A DNA stretch of 64,000 nucleotides, from assembly GCF_036250065.1 (NCBI RefSeq), contig NZ_CP109199.1, forward strand, positions 4,464,001 through 4,528,000, written 5' to 3'. Source of the stretch: Micromonospora sp. NBC_01699. GTDB lineage: Bacteria > Actinomycetota > Actinomycetes > Mycobacteriales > Micromonosporaceae. Below, piece by piece: positions 1 to 8,303 of the stretch. Each line of letters starts with the position of its first letter. The stretch's first letter is position 1. The notes under the pieces are model-generated. The model had not been told where the DNA came from. It saw only the letters and a program-made list of their open reading frames with translations, and did not search any database. Both the position numbers and the translations under genes were made by a program.

Positions 1-816
1 GAACTGCGACACGAAGGCGGCCGGGTGCTCCGGGTCGAGCGCGGTGGAGAACACCGGCAGGCCGACGTTGTGCGACGCCGACCCGAACGCGTCGATGGCA
101 CGCAGACTGATCAGGGCGAGCAGGATCGGGGTCAGCCGCAGGTAGCGCAGGGCGGTGAGCTGTGCCGCGAGCACCCCCGGTGCCTTTTGCGCCCCGCCCG
201 ACCCGGCTTTCGCCTCGGTGCGGCGGGTGGTGATCGGCAGTCGGGCCAGGTTCGCGGCCGAGAAGAGGAACGCCCCGGCGTCGATGAGGAACGCGCCGGA
301 GTAGCCGACCGTGGCGATGAGTAGACCGGCCGAGGCGAATCCCGCCACCATCGCGATCGAGCGGCCGGTGGCGAGCAGCGCGTTGGCGCGTACCCGCTGG
401 TCCTGACCGACGATTTCGGGGATGCTGCTGCGCAGCGCGACGCTGGTGAGGGTGGCGCCGGTGCCGGTGACGACCGCGACGAGGTAGAGCAGCCCGGCCT
501 GGGACGCGGCCGGCGCGAGCACCAGCCCGATCAGGGCGAGCGCCTGGGTGACATCGGAGATCACCATGATCCGCTTGCGGTCGAGCCGGGAGACGAGGCT
601 GCCGGCGCCGAAGCCGGCGAGCACGCTCGTGGCGAGGCGCAGCGCCATGATCAGCCCGGTCTGCAACGCGCTGCCGGTCAGCGAGTACGCGAACAGGTTG
701 AGCGCCACCATGTCCAGGTAGCTGCCGTACGCCGAGACGGCGTTGCCGACCACCAGGAACCGGAAGTGCCGCATCCCGTCCCGCGTACGCCCGGCGCCTC
801 GATCCAGGATCGTCAC
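1..816 (-). CDS. MFS transporter, partial (N-terminal 272 residues)
   Basis: Major facilitator superfamily permease running off the left edge, so its C-terminal half is not visible. Alternating hydrophobic segments begin within the first 20 residues after Met15. A basic loop between early helices (LVSRLDRKRIM) matches the conserved cytoplasmic 2-3 loop of MFS drug exporters of the MFS_3/enterobactin-exporter type. The GTG at 814-816 is taken as start; an in-frame ATG at 772-774 is an alternative 14 codons in. The frame stays open to base 1 (F-V-S-Q-F are the last residues seen). Substrate cannot be told. No gene is visible immediately upstream, so it probably has its own promoter in the gap to its right. 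Confidence 0.8.
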   Translation of the reverse strand, partial: MTILDRGAGRTRDGMRHFRFLVVGNAVSAYGSYLDMVALNLFAYSLTGSALQTGLIMALRLATSVLAGFGAGSLVSRLDRKRIMVISDVTQALALIGLVLAPAASQAGLLYLVAVVTGTGATLTSVALRSSIPEIVGQDQRVRANALLATGRSIAMVAGFASAGLLIATVGYSGAFLIDAGAFLFSAANLARLPITTRRTEAKAGSGGAQKAPGVLAAQLTALRYLRLTPILLALISLRAIDAFGSASHNVGLPVFSTALDPEHPAAFVSQF

Positions 817-1919
817 GGGCAGAAAAAGGGCGCGTTAATTGTTGTCGACGTCAGGCGCCTGACGCGACCAGCAGGGGATGAATTGTGCGGCAAATTGTGC
901 CCCCAGGACCGGCGGACGCCGTTGGCGCGCATTCGATAGGGCGACTTCCGCGAGTCAGAGTATGGGAATGCCTGGATGTTAGCAAGGTCCACTTCGGAAG
1001 GTCATCGAGTGACCCCTTGATCCGGAAGTTCGGTGATTTGTCCACATGGGACAGCCTGCCGGGTATGGCCCGATTCAGGGCAGTCGCCATACCCCGGAGC
1101 AGGGCAAACACCTCGGCAGCCACAGGACTGCCGTCGGGCCCGTGCGGGATCGAGGTGGGCGATCGGACGGGCGATGACCGCGACCGACACCACGGGTCGG
1201 AGCGTACGGATTGCCGGGCGCTCGTCGCGCCGATGGTGCGTCTGCCGGCGTACACGATGCCCGCCGGGCAGATCACCGGCGCCAGGCGACCAGTGGCTCG
1301 CCCGGCACCGACACTCCCGCTATCAAATATTACTCACGTCATCCGGCGAAGATCGTCTCCCAATGGACGTACTGGGTCGCCGCCCCGCAGGCAACCACGC
1401 CGGCCAGTACTAGCCCGCGGACTCTGTACACAAAATGCTCCCTCCGCCGAATCACTGGCGATAACTCCGATCGCGAGTGAGGCACAATAGCAACAGAGGC
1501 ACCCACATCGGCGGGCACCTCTCGGGGATTGGTTCGGCCAGGATACCCATGCCGAAACAGCCGGGATTTCAGCAGGCCGACATAACCGCAACGATCACGA
1601 AGGGTCACCTTCTCATGACCGGCACGTAACCTGTATTCCCTTGCCCGCGGTAGCGAGTGCGAGGACGCTATCACGAAGGTCCGGATCGACCCATTCACGG
1701 TCGCGACCTGCGAAAACGTGGACTCGTAACCGAGAGCACCGCAATGGCCACGCATCACTTGAACAGCCGTAATGCCATCGATCGAACCAGAGCGCGCTGC
1801 GGATTGCCGAGCCAGTGCCGTTCGACCAGGGGTTCTTCCGGCCCCGGCGTCGCGCCTCCCCGCCCACTAGTACATAATGGGGTAAAACTGGACAAATACG
1901 AGAGGCGTCGCCGCCCCGA
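817..1919. other. Long intergenic stretch without a convincing gene
   Basis: About 1.1 kb lies between the MFS gene and the SARP gene. It is clearly less GC-rich than its surroundings, and the short reading frames on both strands show neither actinomycete third-position bias nor recognisable domains. It presumably holds the MFS promoter. Past that I see no rRNA, tRNA, repeat array or transposase remnant. Confidence 0.5.
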
Positions 1920-2846
1920 TCACTCGGATTCCGTAATGTATTGATTTCCGCCGGCCTGATAAACGGTTCCGTTGGACCAGGCCGTCATGGCCACGGCGCC
2001 ATTTCGTTTCGGCTGATTATCGGTGCTCGGCGGTGGCGATGACCGGTCCACGATATCCGGCAGGAACGGCGCCCCGAGCGGCTCGTGCCCGGATCCCGCA
2101 ATGGTCGTATCGCTGGCCAATCTTCGGGCCAGCGCATTGACGTCCGCGCTCGGCCGTACGCCCACGGCGTCCCACATTCGTCGTGCAGCGCGCGAAACGA
2201 AGTCCGGGATCATCGATTGCTGGCCACAATGAGCCAGGCCGACCATTGCCAGCGTTATCACCCGGTCGGTGGGCACTATCTCGTTGACCAGTCGGGTGGC
2301 CGTGGTCGCCACCGACACATGGTCGCCCACCTTGATCTGCTGTTCGAACAGGGCACAGATCGCATCGAGCCGTTCCTGTTGCAGGGCGTGCCGGCATCGA
2401 TCGGCCCAGTCGCCGTTCACGTTCGCCAACGGATCGCCCAACCAGAGGTCAAGCGCCCGCCGGTACGCGACAACAGCGTCATCATGCTCGCCCGAATTTG
2501 CCTTTGCCCGGCCCTCGGCCACGAGTGCGACGAAGCGGTGGTAGTCGACCACCGCCGGGGAGACGCGGAGTTCGTAGGAGCGGGGTCGCCGGTTCACCAG
2601 CCAGTCCCGGCCGCCACCGGCCTCCTCGATCACCCGTCGGACAGCCCGCACGTAATGGGCGATCGTCTCGTCCGCCTTCGCCGGAGGATGATCACCCCAG
2701 ACGTTCTCGACAAGGGTCGAGACGCGAACGGGGCGACCGGCACTGAGCGCGAGAGTGGCCAGGACGCAGCGCTCCGTGGCGCGCCCCAGACCGATGATCC
2801 GATCTTCGACGTGGATCTGCACACTCCCCAGCAACCGAAGATCCAT
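1920..2846 (-). CDS. SARP-family transcriptional regulator with C-terminal amyloid-like motif
   Basis: A 308-residue Streptomyces antibiotic regulatory protein. Residues 1-88 form the winged-helix OmpR-like DNA-binding domain (starts MDLRLLGSVQIHV; VWGDHPPAKADETIAHYVR in the recognition region). Residues about 90-235 form the bacterial transcriptional activation (BTAD) helical repeat domain. A Pro/Ser-rich linker follows, and the protein ends in VYQAGGNQYI plus four residues. That tail is 8/10 identical to a motif near the N-terminus of the NB-ARC protein at 8300-11074. SARPs activate promoters with direct heptamer repeats; a terminal NLR-associated motif is unusual for them. The frame is open further upstream (to 2993), but the domain begins at this ATG. 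Target genes are unknown; the linked NLR is the candidate partner. Confidence 0.82.
   Translation of the reverse strand: MDLRLLGSVQIHVEDRIIGLGRATERCVLATLALSAGRPVRVSTLVENVWGDHPPAKADETIAHYVRAVRRVIEEAGGGRDWLVNRRPRSYELRVSPAVVDYHRFVALVAEGRAKANSGEHDDAVVAYRRALDLWLGDPLANVNGDWADRCRHALQQERLDAICALFEQQIKVGDHVSVATTATRLVNEIVPTDRVITLAMVGLAHCGQQSMIPDFVSRAARRMWDAVGVRPSADVNALARRLASDTTIAGSGHEPLGAPFLPDIVDRSSPPPSTDNQPKRNGAVAMTAWSNGTVYQAGGNQYITESE
1935..1967 (-). other. C-terminal VYQAGGNQYI motif of the SARP (BASS-like)
   Basis: Encodes TVYQAGGNQYI at residues 294-304 of the SARP. It is separated from the BTAD domain by a low-complexity linker, the usual placement of prion-forming signalling motifs. The matching copy is at 8438-8467. 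Amyloid behaviour is inference. Confidence 0.6.
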
Positions 2847-3062
2847 TTTGTCTCCCGCGAGCGGTGGCAGTGGTCGCGCTGATGAAAGTGTGGCACTGCG
2901 GCCGTACCCCGGGATTTTTTCAACCGGTTTCATTGGCACTGACCTGCGTCGATATGCTGGCGTCCGGGTTCGTGTCCAATGTGGTGCCCGCACTGGTGTC
3001 CGGCGTCCCCCCGCATCCTCTGACCGCGATGTTGGAGCCGAGGTCGAGGCGAGGTGCGTGCG

Positions 3063-4268
3063 ATGGCACAGGAATGGTTACGGGTTCCGATAGGAAGGGA
3101 CGCCGGGCCCTGGCGGACCGCGGCGACGCAGCGGGTGGTCCTGGCCGTGGTGCACACGGTCGCCAGCGCCGGTCACGTGTTGGACGCGGTGGAGCTGCTG
3201 GAGTCCGACCGGCGGATCCAGGTGGTGTTCACCCAGGCGCCGGATCTGTTCAGCAACGGCGTACGGGAACACCTGCGCGCCCTCGGCGGCGTGGTGATTC
3301 CCTGGCACCAGGCCACCCAGACCGACTTCGACCTCGTGCTGGCGGCGGACTGCTCGGGAGTGCACGAGCTGCACGGTCCGGTGGTCATGTTGTCGCACGG
3401 GGTGGTGAACAACAAGGTGGCGCCGGCGGCGCTGGGCGGACCGGCCAGCGGGCTGGTGGTGGGGCTGGGCGCCCCCTGGCTCACCTGGTACGGACGCCTG
3501 GTCCCGGCGGCAGTCGCCGTGTCCCACCGACAGGTGATCCCGGTGCTGGCCCAGCAGTGTCCGCAGGCCGTTCCGGTGGCGATCGTGACCGGTGACCTGT
3601 GCCTGGACCGGCTGAGTGCGAGTGCACCGCACCGCGACGCCTACCGGCGCGCACTCGGGGTGCCGGAGCGACACATGGTGGTCGCGGTCAGCTCGACCTG
3701 GGGGCCGGACTCGTTACTGGGACGATCGTGGCGGATGCTGTTCGACCTGCTGCACCAGCTACCGGAGTCGACGTACAGCGTGCGGGTCACCATGCACCCG
3801 GCGGCATGGTTCGGTCATGGTCCGCGTCAGGTCATGGGCTGGTTGCGGCAGCACCGGCGGGCGGGTCTACGACTGGTGGAGCCGACCAGTTGGCGGGGAC
3901 TGGTCACGGCCGCCGACGTCCTGATCGGCGACCACGGGTCGGCGACCACCTACGCCGCCGCGATCGGCGTGCCGGTGCTCCGCTCCCCCACCCCGCCCGG
4001 CTCCACCGCCCCCGGCTCGGCCACCGAACTGCTGGCTCGGACGGCGCCGGCACTGGCGCCGGACCGGCCGTTGTCGGCCCAGCTCGACGCCGCGATACTG
4101 GCCGCCCGCCGGCACCCGAATGCACCGGTCGCGGCGGCGATCTCCTCCGAGCCGGGCCGGGCGGCGGGACTGTTGCGCGCCCACCTGTACCGCCTCGCGG
4201 CCCTGTCCGAGCCCACCGGCGGCTGCGCCGCCGCGCCCGTGGGTCCACCAGTTCTCGTCGACGAGTAA
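3063..4268 (+). CDS. GT-B glycosyltransferase-like protein (CDP-glycerol-transferase-like)
   Basis: A 401-residue soluble protein. Its N-terminal half has a Rossmann-like pattern (RVVLAVVHTVASAGHVLDAV). The C-terminal half has GVPERHMVVAVSSTWGPDS, HPAAW, and a late acidic/His loop ADVLIGDHGSATTYAAAIGVPVL. That last pattern is what GT-B fold CDP-glycerol glycerophosphotransferases and related glycosyltransferases use to bind a nucleotide-linked donor. No signal peptide or membrane helix is seen. The ATG at 3063 is preferred over GTG 3054 because GAGG lies eight bases upstream. The PfkB kinase gene follows after 15 bases, so the two are probably co-transcribed. Donor and acceptor are unknown; a non-catalytic role cannot be excluded. 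Confidence 0.55.
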   Translation: MAQEWLRVPIGRDAGPWRTAATQRVVLAVVHTVASAGHVLDAVELLESDRRIQVVFTQAPDLFSNGVREHLRALGGVVIPWHQATQTDFDLVLAADCSGVHELHGPVVMLSHGVVNNKVAPAALGGPASGLVVGLGAPWLTWYGRLVPAAVAVSHRQVIPVLAQQCPQAVPVAIVTGDLCLDRLSASAPHRDAYRRALGVPERHMVVAVSSTWGPDSLLGRSWRMLFDLLHQLPESTYSVRVTMHPAAWFGHGPRQVMGWLRQHRRAGLRLVEPTSWRGLVTAADVLIGDHGSATTYAAAIGVPVLRSPTPPGSTAPGSATELLARTAPALAPDRPLSAQLDAAILAARRHPNAPVAAAISSEPGRAAGLLRAHLYRLAALSEPTGGCAAAPVGPPVLVDE

Positions 4269-4283
4269 GGAGCGACCTTCATC

Positions 4284-5222
4284 ATGGGCAGCAGAATTGT
4301 GGTCGCCGGGGTGGCCAGCCTCGCCGTTCACCTGGCCGTCGACGGCTTTCCGGTCCGCTACGCGCCGGTGTCCACGCCGGCCTGGCTGGACACCGGTCCG
4401 GGTGGTGCCGGCGCCCAGATCGCCACCATCCTCAAGGGTCTCGGCGACGAGGTCGATCTGTGCACGGTGGTCGGTGCCGACGCGGCCGGCGCGATCGTAC
4501 GGGAGCAACTGCGGGCCGCCGAACTGGACGGACCCGGTGTCGTCGAGGGTCCGGCCTCCTCGCAGACGGTCGTGCTGGTCGCGCCGGACGGCCAACGGAT
4601 GGTGTACCCGCACCTGGCGGTGGTCAACGCGGTGCGCTATCCGGAGTCGAGGTTCGTGCAGGCCCTGTCCGGGGCCGACCTGGCGATCCTGACCAACACC
4701 GATTTCGTACGCGCGCTGCTGCCGGCCGCGGTGCTCCGGGGGGTGCCGATAGCGGTCGACGTCAACGTGATCGCCGACATCAACGAGGTGTATTACGCCC
4801 CATGGTTGGACGTAGCGGACATCATCTTCAGCAGCCACGAGCGGCTTCCCTGCCCGGCGCCGGAGTGGATCGCCCGGGTGCTGACCCGCTATCCCGGGGC
4901 GGCGATGGCGGCCGTCGGCTGTGGTGCGCGGGGCAGCATCCTGGGGCTGCGCGACGGACGGCTGGTCACCGCGGCGGCGGTCGCCCCGCTCGGCGTACGC
5001 AACACCTCGTCGGCCGGCGACTCCCTCTTCGCCGCCTTCCTGCACAGCTGGATGGCCAGCGGGAATCCGGTCGAGGCGCTCGGTGACGCGGTCGTCTTCG
5101 CCGGCTGGCGGATCGGACACCGCCAGCCGACGTCGGTGCTGCTCAACGAGTCGGAGCTGGCCCAACTGCGATCACGGCATCCGGTCCGGATCAGCCTCGG
5201 CTGGTGGGATCAGCCGAGCTAG
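4284..5222 (+). CDS. PfkB-family carbohydrate kinase
   Basis: A 312-residue ribokinase-like kinase. The N-terminal substrate-site signature is GPGGAGAQIATILKGLG. The C-terminal signature around the catalytic base reads NTSSAGDSLFAAFLHSW. In the family consensus (DTTGAGD) the anion hole is Gly-Ala-Gly-Asp; here it is Ser-Ala-Gly-Asp, with the catalytic Asp kept. AAVGCGARGS supplies the usual ATP-site strand and loop. An AAGGAG site precedes the ATG. It sits 15 bp after the glycosyltransferase-like gene, and its 3' end overlaps that of the convergent NLR gene by 51 bp. The sugar substrate cannot be deduced; a nucleoside or activated sugar for the neighbouring transferase is one possibility. Confidence 0.8.
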   Translation: MGSRIVVAGVASLAVHLAVDGFPVRYAPVSTPAWLDTGPGGAGAQIATILKGLGDEVDLCTVVGADAAGAIVREQLRAAELDGPGVVEGPASSQTVVLVAPDGQRMVYPHLAVVNAVRYPESRFVQALSGADLAILTNTDFVRALLPAAVLRGVPIAVDVNVIADINEVYYAPWLDVADIIFSSHERLPCPAPEWIARVLTRYPGAAMAAVGCGARGSILGLRDGRLVTAAAVAPLGVRNTSSAGDSLFAAFLHSWMASGNPVEALGDAVVFAGWRIGHRQPTSVLLNESELAQLRSRHPVRISLGWWDQPS

Positions 5223-7319
5223 CCGACTCACCTGCTCGGCCTCGACGTCCCCGAGTTGCCGATAGATCCGCAGCGCCTCGGTCAGTCGGACCCGCGCCTC
5301 GGCGAACTCTCGCTGGTTCAGCGCGAGTTCGCCGAGCCGGTGCAGCGCCTGCGCCTGCCCCCGTGGAGAGCCGAGGCCCCGCATGTCGGCGAGTCCGCCG
5401 TCCAGCTCCTGCCGGGCCCGTTGCCGCTCGTTCGAGTGGCCGAGCGCGCGGCCCAACTCGATCCGGATCCGAGCGGCGTTGTACGGGTCGACGTCGCCGA
5501 GCCCGGCGAACACCGCCGCCGCGTCCCGCAGGTGGGACAACGCCCGCGGGTAGTCCGCCAACTCGTTCCCGACCAGGGCCAGGTTCAGCAGCGCCAGGCC
5601 GGTACGCCGGTGCTCGCCCAGTTCCCGGCACAGCCGCAGTTGGCGCTCGAAGAACGAGGCGGCGTCGGGGTACCGGTGCAAAGCCAGCGCGACGGAGCCG
5701 AGCCCCTCGTACGCCGAGGCCGTCCCGTACCGGTCGCCGATCTTCTCGCACAGGCTCAGGCAGCGCCCGAACAGCTCGCCCGCCTCGTCGAACCGGGCCA
5801 CGTCGAAGTGCGCGAACGCCCATCGGCGCAGCATCCGCGCCTCGCGGTCGGGGTCCTCCAGCCGTCGGGCACACTCCACCCCGAGGCGATCCACCAGCAT
5901 CCGGTCCCGGTGGTGGCGACGGTAGTGGAAGAGGGGCCACATGGCGTCCGCGAGCTGCCAGGCCAGCAGCGGCGACTCCGGCGCGGCGTACTGGATCACG
6001 GCGACCAGATTCGCCCGCTCCTCCTCCAGCCAGGACAGTGCCTCGTCCCGGTCGGCCAGCACGACGGCGTCGGCGTCCAGCAGGGTGAGGGGGCTGTCCC
6101 GGTCACGGCGCCGGTAGGGGGTCAACCGGCGATCCGCGGCCATCGTCCCGGCCAGGTACCACTCGAAGATGCGTCGGGTCAGCGTGGTGTGGTCCGGGTC
6201 GGCGTCGGCGTGCTGCCTCGCATGCAGACGAACCAGGTCATGCAGCCGATATCGGTCCTCGGCCGTTTCACTGAGCATGCTCGCCTGCAACAGCGCGTCC
6301 AGCAGCGCGGCCGCCTCCTCGTCGTCCACCCCCAGCGCGGCGGCCACCACCACGCTACCGAACTCCACCCCGGGGTGCAGTCCCAGCACCCGGTAGCACC
6401 GGGCGACGGGTGGGGCCAGCTCCTGGTACGACAGTTCGAAAGCTCCCTGCACGGACACGTCCTCCCGGCCACCGAGGGTGTACAGCCGTTGGTGTTCCTT
6501 GGCCAACTCGTTGACAACGCGGCTGATCGGCCAGCGGGGTCTGGTCACCAGCCGTGCTCCGGTCACCGTCAACGCGATGGGTAGCCCCGCGCACATCCGT
6601 ACCAACGACGAGGTCGAGGCCGGGTCGCCGTCGGTCCGGTCCGCACCGACCGCCCTGGTCAGCAGTTCCGTGGCCGCCGGCTCGGTCAACGGCTCGACGG
6701 TCAGGAAGCGGGCACCGTCCACCACCAGCCCGCCGAGGCGCCAGCGGGCGGTGACCAGGACCACGCAGGCCGACGAGGCCGGCAGCAACGGGCGTACCTG
6801 GGCCGCGGACACCGCGTTGTCCAGCAGTAGCAGCAGCTTCCTGTCCGCGGTCATCGACCGGAACATCGCCGCCTGCTCGGCGGTTTCGGCCGGGACGCGC
6901 TCGGGGGCCACCCCCAGCGAACGCAACACCTGTCCGAGGATCTCGCTCGGAGCCGCCGGGCCGGCGGGGTCGAAGGCGCCGAGGCGGCCGTACAACTGGC
7001 CGTCGGGGAACTGCCCACCTTCCCGTTGGGCCCACCGCAGGGCCAGCGCCGACTTGCCGATTCCGCCCACACCGGTGATGACGACCAGGGCCGGGCCGTC
7101 CCTCGGTTCGGCCAGCAGCCGGTCGATCTCCAGCAGCTCGGCGTCCCGTCCGACAAAATGGGCCGGTGGTGCCGGGGGCTGCCGGGGGACGGGGACCTCA
7201 TCGGCTTCCCGATGGTGGAAGTGCACGCCCCCGTGGACACTGCCGGCCTGCACGGTCGGCCCCAGTACGGTGCCGCGCAGGGCGTTGCTTACGTCACCAC
7301 TTCCGCTGCTGCGCGACAT
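5172..7319 (-). CDS. NB-ARC/TPR NLR-like protein with N-terminal amyloid-type motif
   Basis: A 715-residue STAND ATPase. Residues 12-34 hold a Gly/Val/Gln motif (core VQAGSVHGGVHFHH). The NB-ARC domain follows with Walker A GVGGIGKS (83-90), Walker B LLLLLD (162-167), GLPIAL (245-250) and an LHDL (359-362) standing in for MHD. Residues about 400-700 are TPR helices (EGLGSVALALHRYPDAASFF, LLNLALVGNELADYPRAL). There is no N-terminal effector domain; the motif takes its place. The Bell-like gene immediately upstream encodes the same motif at its C-terminus, so this protein is probably the sensor of a two-gene system. Ligand binding on the TPRs would drive oligomerisation and expose the motif. 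The 3' end overlaps the convergent PfkB gene by 51 bp. Confidence 0.85.
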   Translation of the reverse strand: MSRSSGSGDVSNALRGTVLGPTVQAGSVHGGVHFHHREADEVPVPRQPPAPPAHFVGRDAELLEIDRLLAEPRDGPALVVITGVGGIGKSALALRWAQREGGQFPDGQLYGRLGAFDPAGPAAPSEILGQVLRSLGVAPERVPAETAEQAAMFRSMTADRKLLLLLDNAVSAAQVRPLLPASSACVVLVTARWRLGGLVVDGARFLTVEPLTEPAATELLTRAVGADRTDGDPASTSSLVRMCAGLPIALTVTGARLVTRPRWPISRVVNELAKEHQRLYTLGGREDVSVQGAFELSYQELAPPVARCYRVLGLHPGVEFGSVVVAAALGVDDEEAAALLDALLQASMLSETAEDRYRLHDLVRLHARQHADADPDHTTLTRRIFEWYLAGTMAADRRLTPYRRRDRDSPLTLLDADAVVLADRDEALSWLEEERANLVAVIQYAAPESPLLAWQLADAMWPLFHYRRHHRDRMLVDRLGVECARRLEDPDREARMLRRWAFAHFDVARFDEAGELFGRCLSLCEKIGDRYGTASAYEGLGSVALALHRYPDAASFFERQLRLCRELGEHRRTGLALLNLALVGNELADYPRALSHLRDAAAVFAGLGDVDPYNAARIRIELGRALGHSNERQRARQELDGGLADMRGLGSPRGQAQALHRLGELALNQREFAEARVRLTEALRIYRQLGDVEAEQVSRLARLIPPAEADPDRMP
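7218..7286 (-). other. N-terminal amyloid-like motif of NLR 1
   Basis: Codes residues 12-34, pattern N-x-L-x-G-x-V-x-G-x-x-V-Q-A-x-x-V-x-G-G-V-x-F. The same 23-residue spacing occurs at 7459-7527 in the Bell-like protein, with ten identical positions and three L/V or V/I swaps. Confidence 0.7.
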
Positions 7320-7440
7320 GGCGCATTCCCCGCCCCACTTTCTCGGCCGTCAGACGACCTGCCCGCGAAAGACAACGGGATCACGGAAGATCGATCACCG
7401 TCAAGGTCTGTTGACCGTGATCGATCGCTCAGCGGACCGG

Positions 7441-7839
7441 TCAGGGGTTGGCCGACCCGAAGGAGATGCCACCCCGGATGTCCCGTGCCTGCACCACCGT
7501 GCCACTCACCCCGCCGGACACCTGGTTGACCACCGCACCGTCCACGGCGACCGCCTGCTGGTCCCGCAGGACATCCCACAGCCGGCCCAGCTCGTCGGCG
7601 AACAGCCGATCCCGGGCCACGGCCGACTCCAGGACCTGCGCCAAACGACGAATGCGGGCGTCGTCGTCCGGCTCGGCCTGCGCGGACTCCAGGGCGGCCT
7701 GCGCCGGAGGGTCGGCCTGCACCTTGCGGCGGACGAGTCGGGCGAGGGCGGCGAAGGCGGCCCGACCACCCTCGGACAATCCCTCCGCAGCCTTCCCCGC
7801 GAGCGCCGCTGCCACGGCGACCAGCACCGGGTCATACAT
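7441..7839 (-). CDS. Small Bell-like helical protein with C-terminal amyloid-type motif
   Basis: A 132-residue protein. Residues 1-22 form a hydrophobic, Ala-rich helix (DPVLVAVAAALAGKAAEGL). Charged amphipathic helices follow to about residue 95. The last 28 residues carry N105-x-V-x-G-x-V-x-G-x-x-V-Q-A-x-x-I-x-G-G-I-x-F127. The layout matches bacterial Bell domains, the proposed counterparts of fungal HeLo/HELL and MLKL membrane-killing domains, which end in amyloid motifs shared with neighbouring NLRs. ATG 7839 is chosen because GGAGG lies seven bases upstream; the frame extends a further seven codons. It is transcribed with NLR 1, 121 bp downstream. Membrane permeabilisation after templating by the NLR is the inferred function. 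Confidence 0.72.
   Translation of the reverse strand: MYDPVLVAVAAALAGKAAEGLSEGGRAAFAALARLVRRKVQADPPAQAALESAQAEPDDDARIRRLAQVLESAVARDRLFADELGRLWDVLRDQQAVAVDGAVVNQVSGGVSGTVVQARDIRGGISFGSANP
7459..7527 (-). other. C-terminal amyloid-like motif of the Bell-like protein
   Basis: Residues 105-127, core VVQARDIRGGISF. It matches the N-terminal motif of NLR 1 (7218-7286) position for position. Confidence 0.7.
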
Positions 7840-8210
7840 CTGCCACCTCCGCCGGCACATAGGAGGTCTCCCAGGCTACGACGCCCCGATGTCGGATCCG
7901 TCAGCGAACGGCCGGAATTGCCCCCAGTCGCGGATTCATCCAAACCACCATTGGATCAACCTCTCGGGGTTATCCATGAATGCACGAAAGAGAATGAAAG
8001 AACTAGATGAATGATATTGCACCAGGCCATCAGCCCATTGATCAGACTCAAAGGCAATCTTGCACTACCGTCCATTATGCCCGCTTACGTCCGAATTTCC
8101 GGCGACGGAACACCGGGTCGGCCAGATCAACAGGGATACGTGACAGAAGATTCACTGCATCGACCCACATCACTACCGTGATTACATCGTCACGTTTTGT
8201 AGGGGGACCC
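7840..8210. promoter_or_regulatory. Divergent promoter region between the Bell/NLR 1 and NLR 2 units
   Basis: A relatively AT-rich gap between divergent transcripts. A possible rightward promoter is TTCACT (8151-8156), 17 bases, TACCGT (8174-8179), about 30 bases before the small leader frame at 8211. The -10 is a weak match. I see no clear operator. Confidence 0.35.
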
Positions 8211-8303
8211 GTGAATCCAGCAGTCGCCACGCCCGCAACGTACGCCAGCGGCCCGCGTACCGACGACACCGCCCGTCCATCGCCGGGGACGAGGCGATCA
8301 TGA
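8211..8303 (+). CDS. Possible 30-residue leader peptide coupled to NLR 2
   Basis: A short frame starting at GTG with AGGGGG just upstream (8201-8206). It reads MNPAVATPATYASGPRTDDT and on to 30 residues. Its TGA (8301-8303) overlaps the ATG of the NLR gene (ATGA), the arrangement of translationally coupled genes. The NLR start has only a poor ribosome site of its own. The peptide has no recognisable domain; the evidence is position and start signal only. Confidence 0.35.
   Translation: MNPAVATPATYASGPRTDDTARPSPGTRRS

Noticed and set aside
5256-6584. 442-codon open frame opposite NLR 1
   Set aside because: Same shadow effect; the NB-ARC/TPR protein on the other strand is unambiguous.
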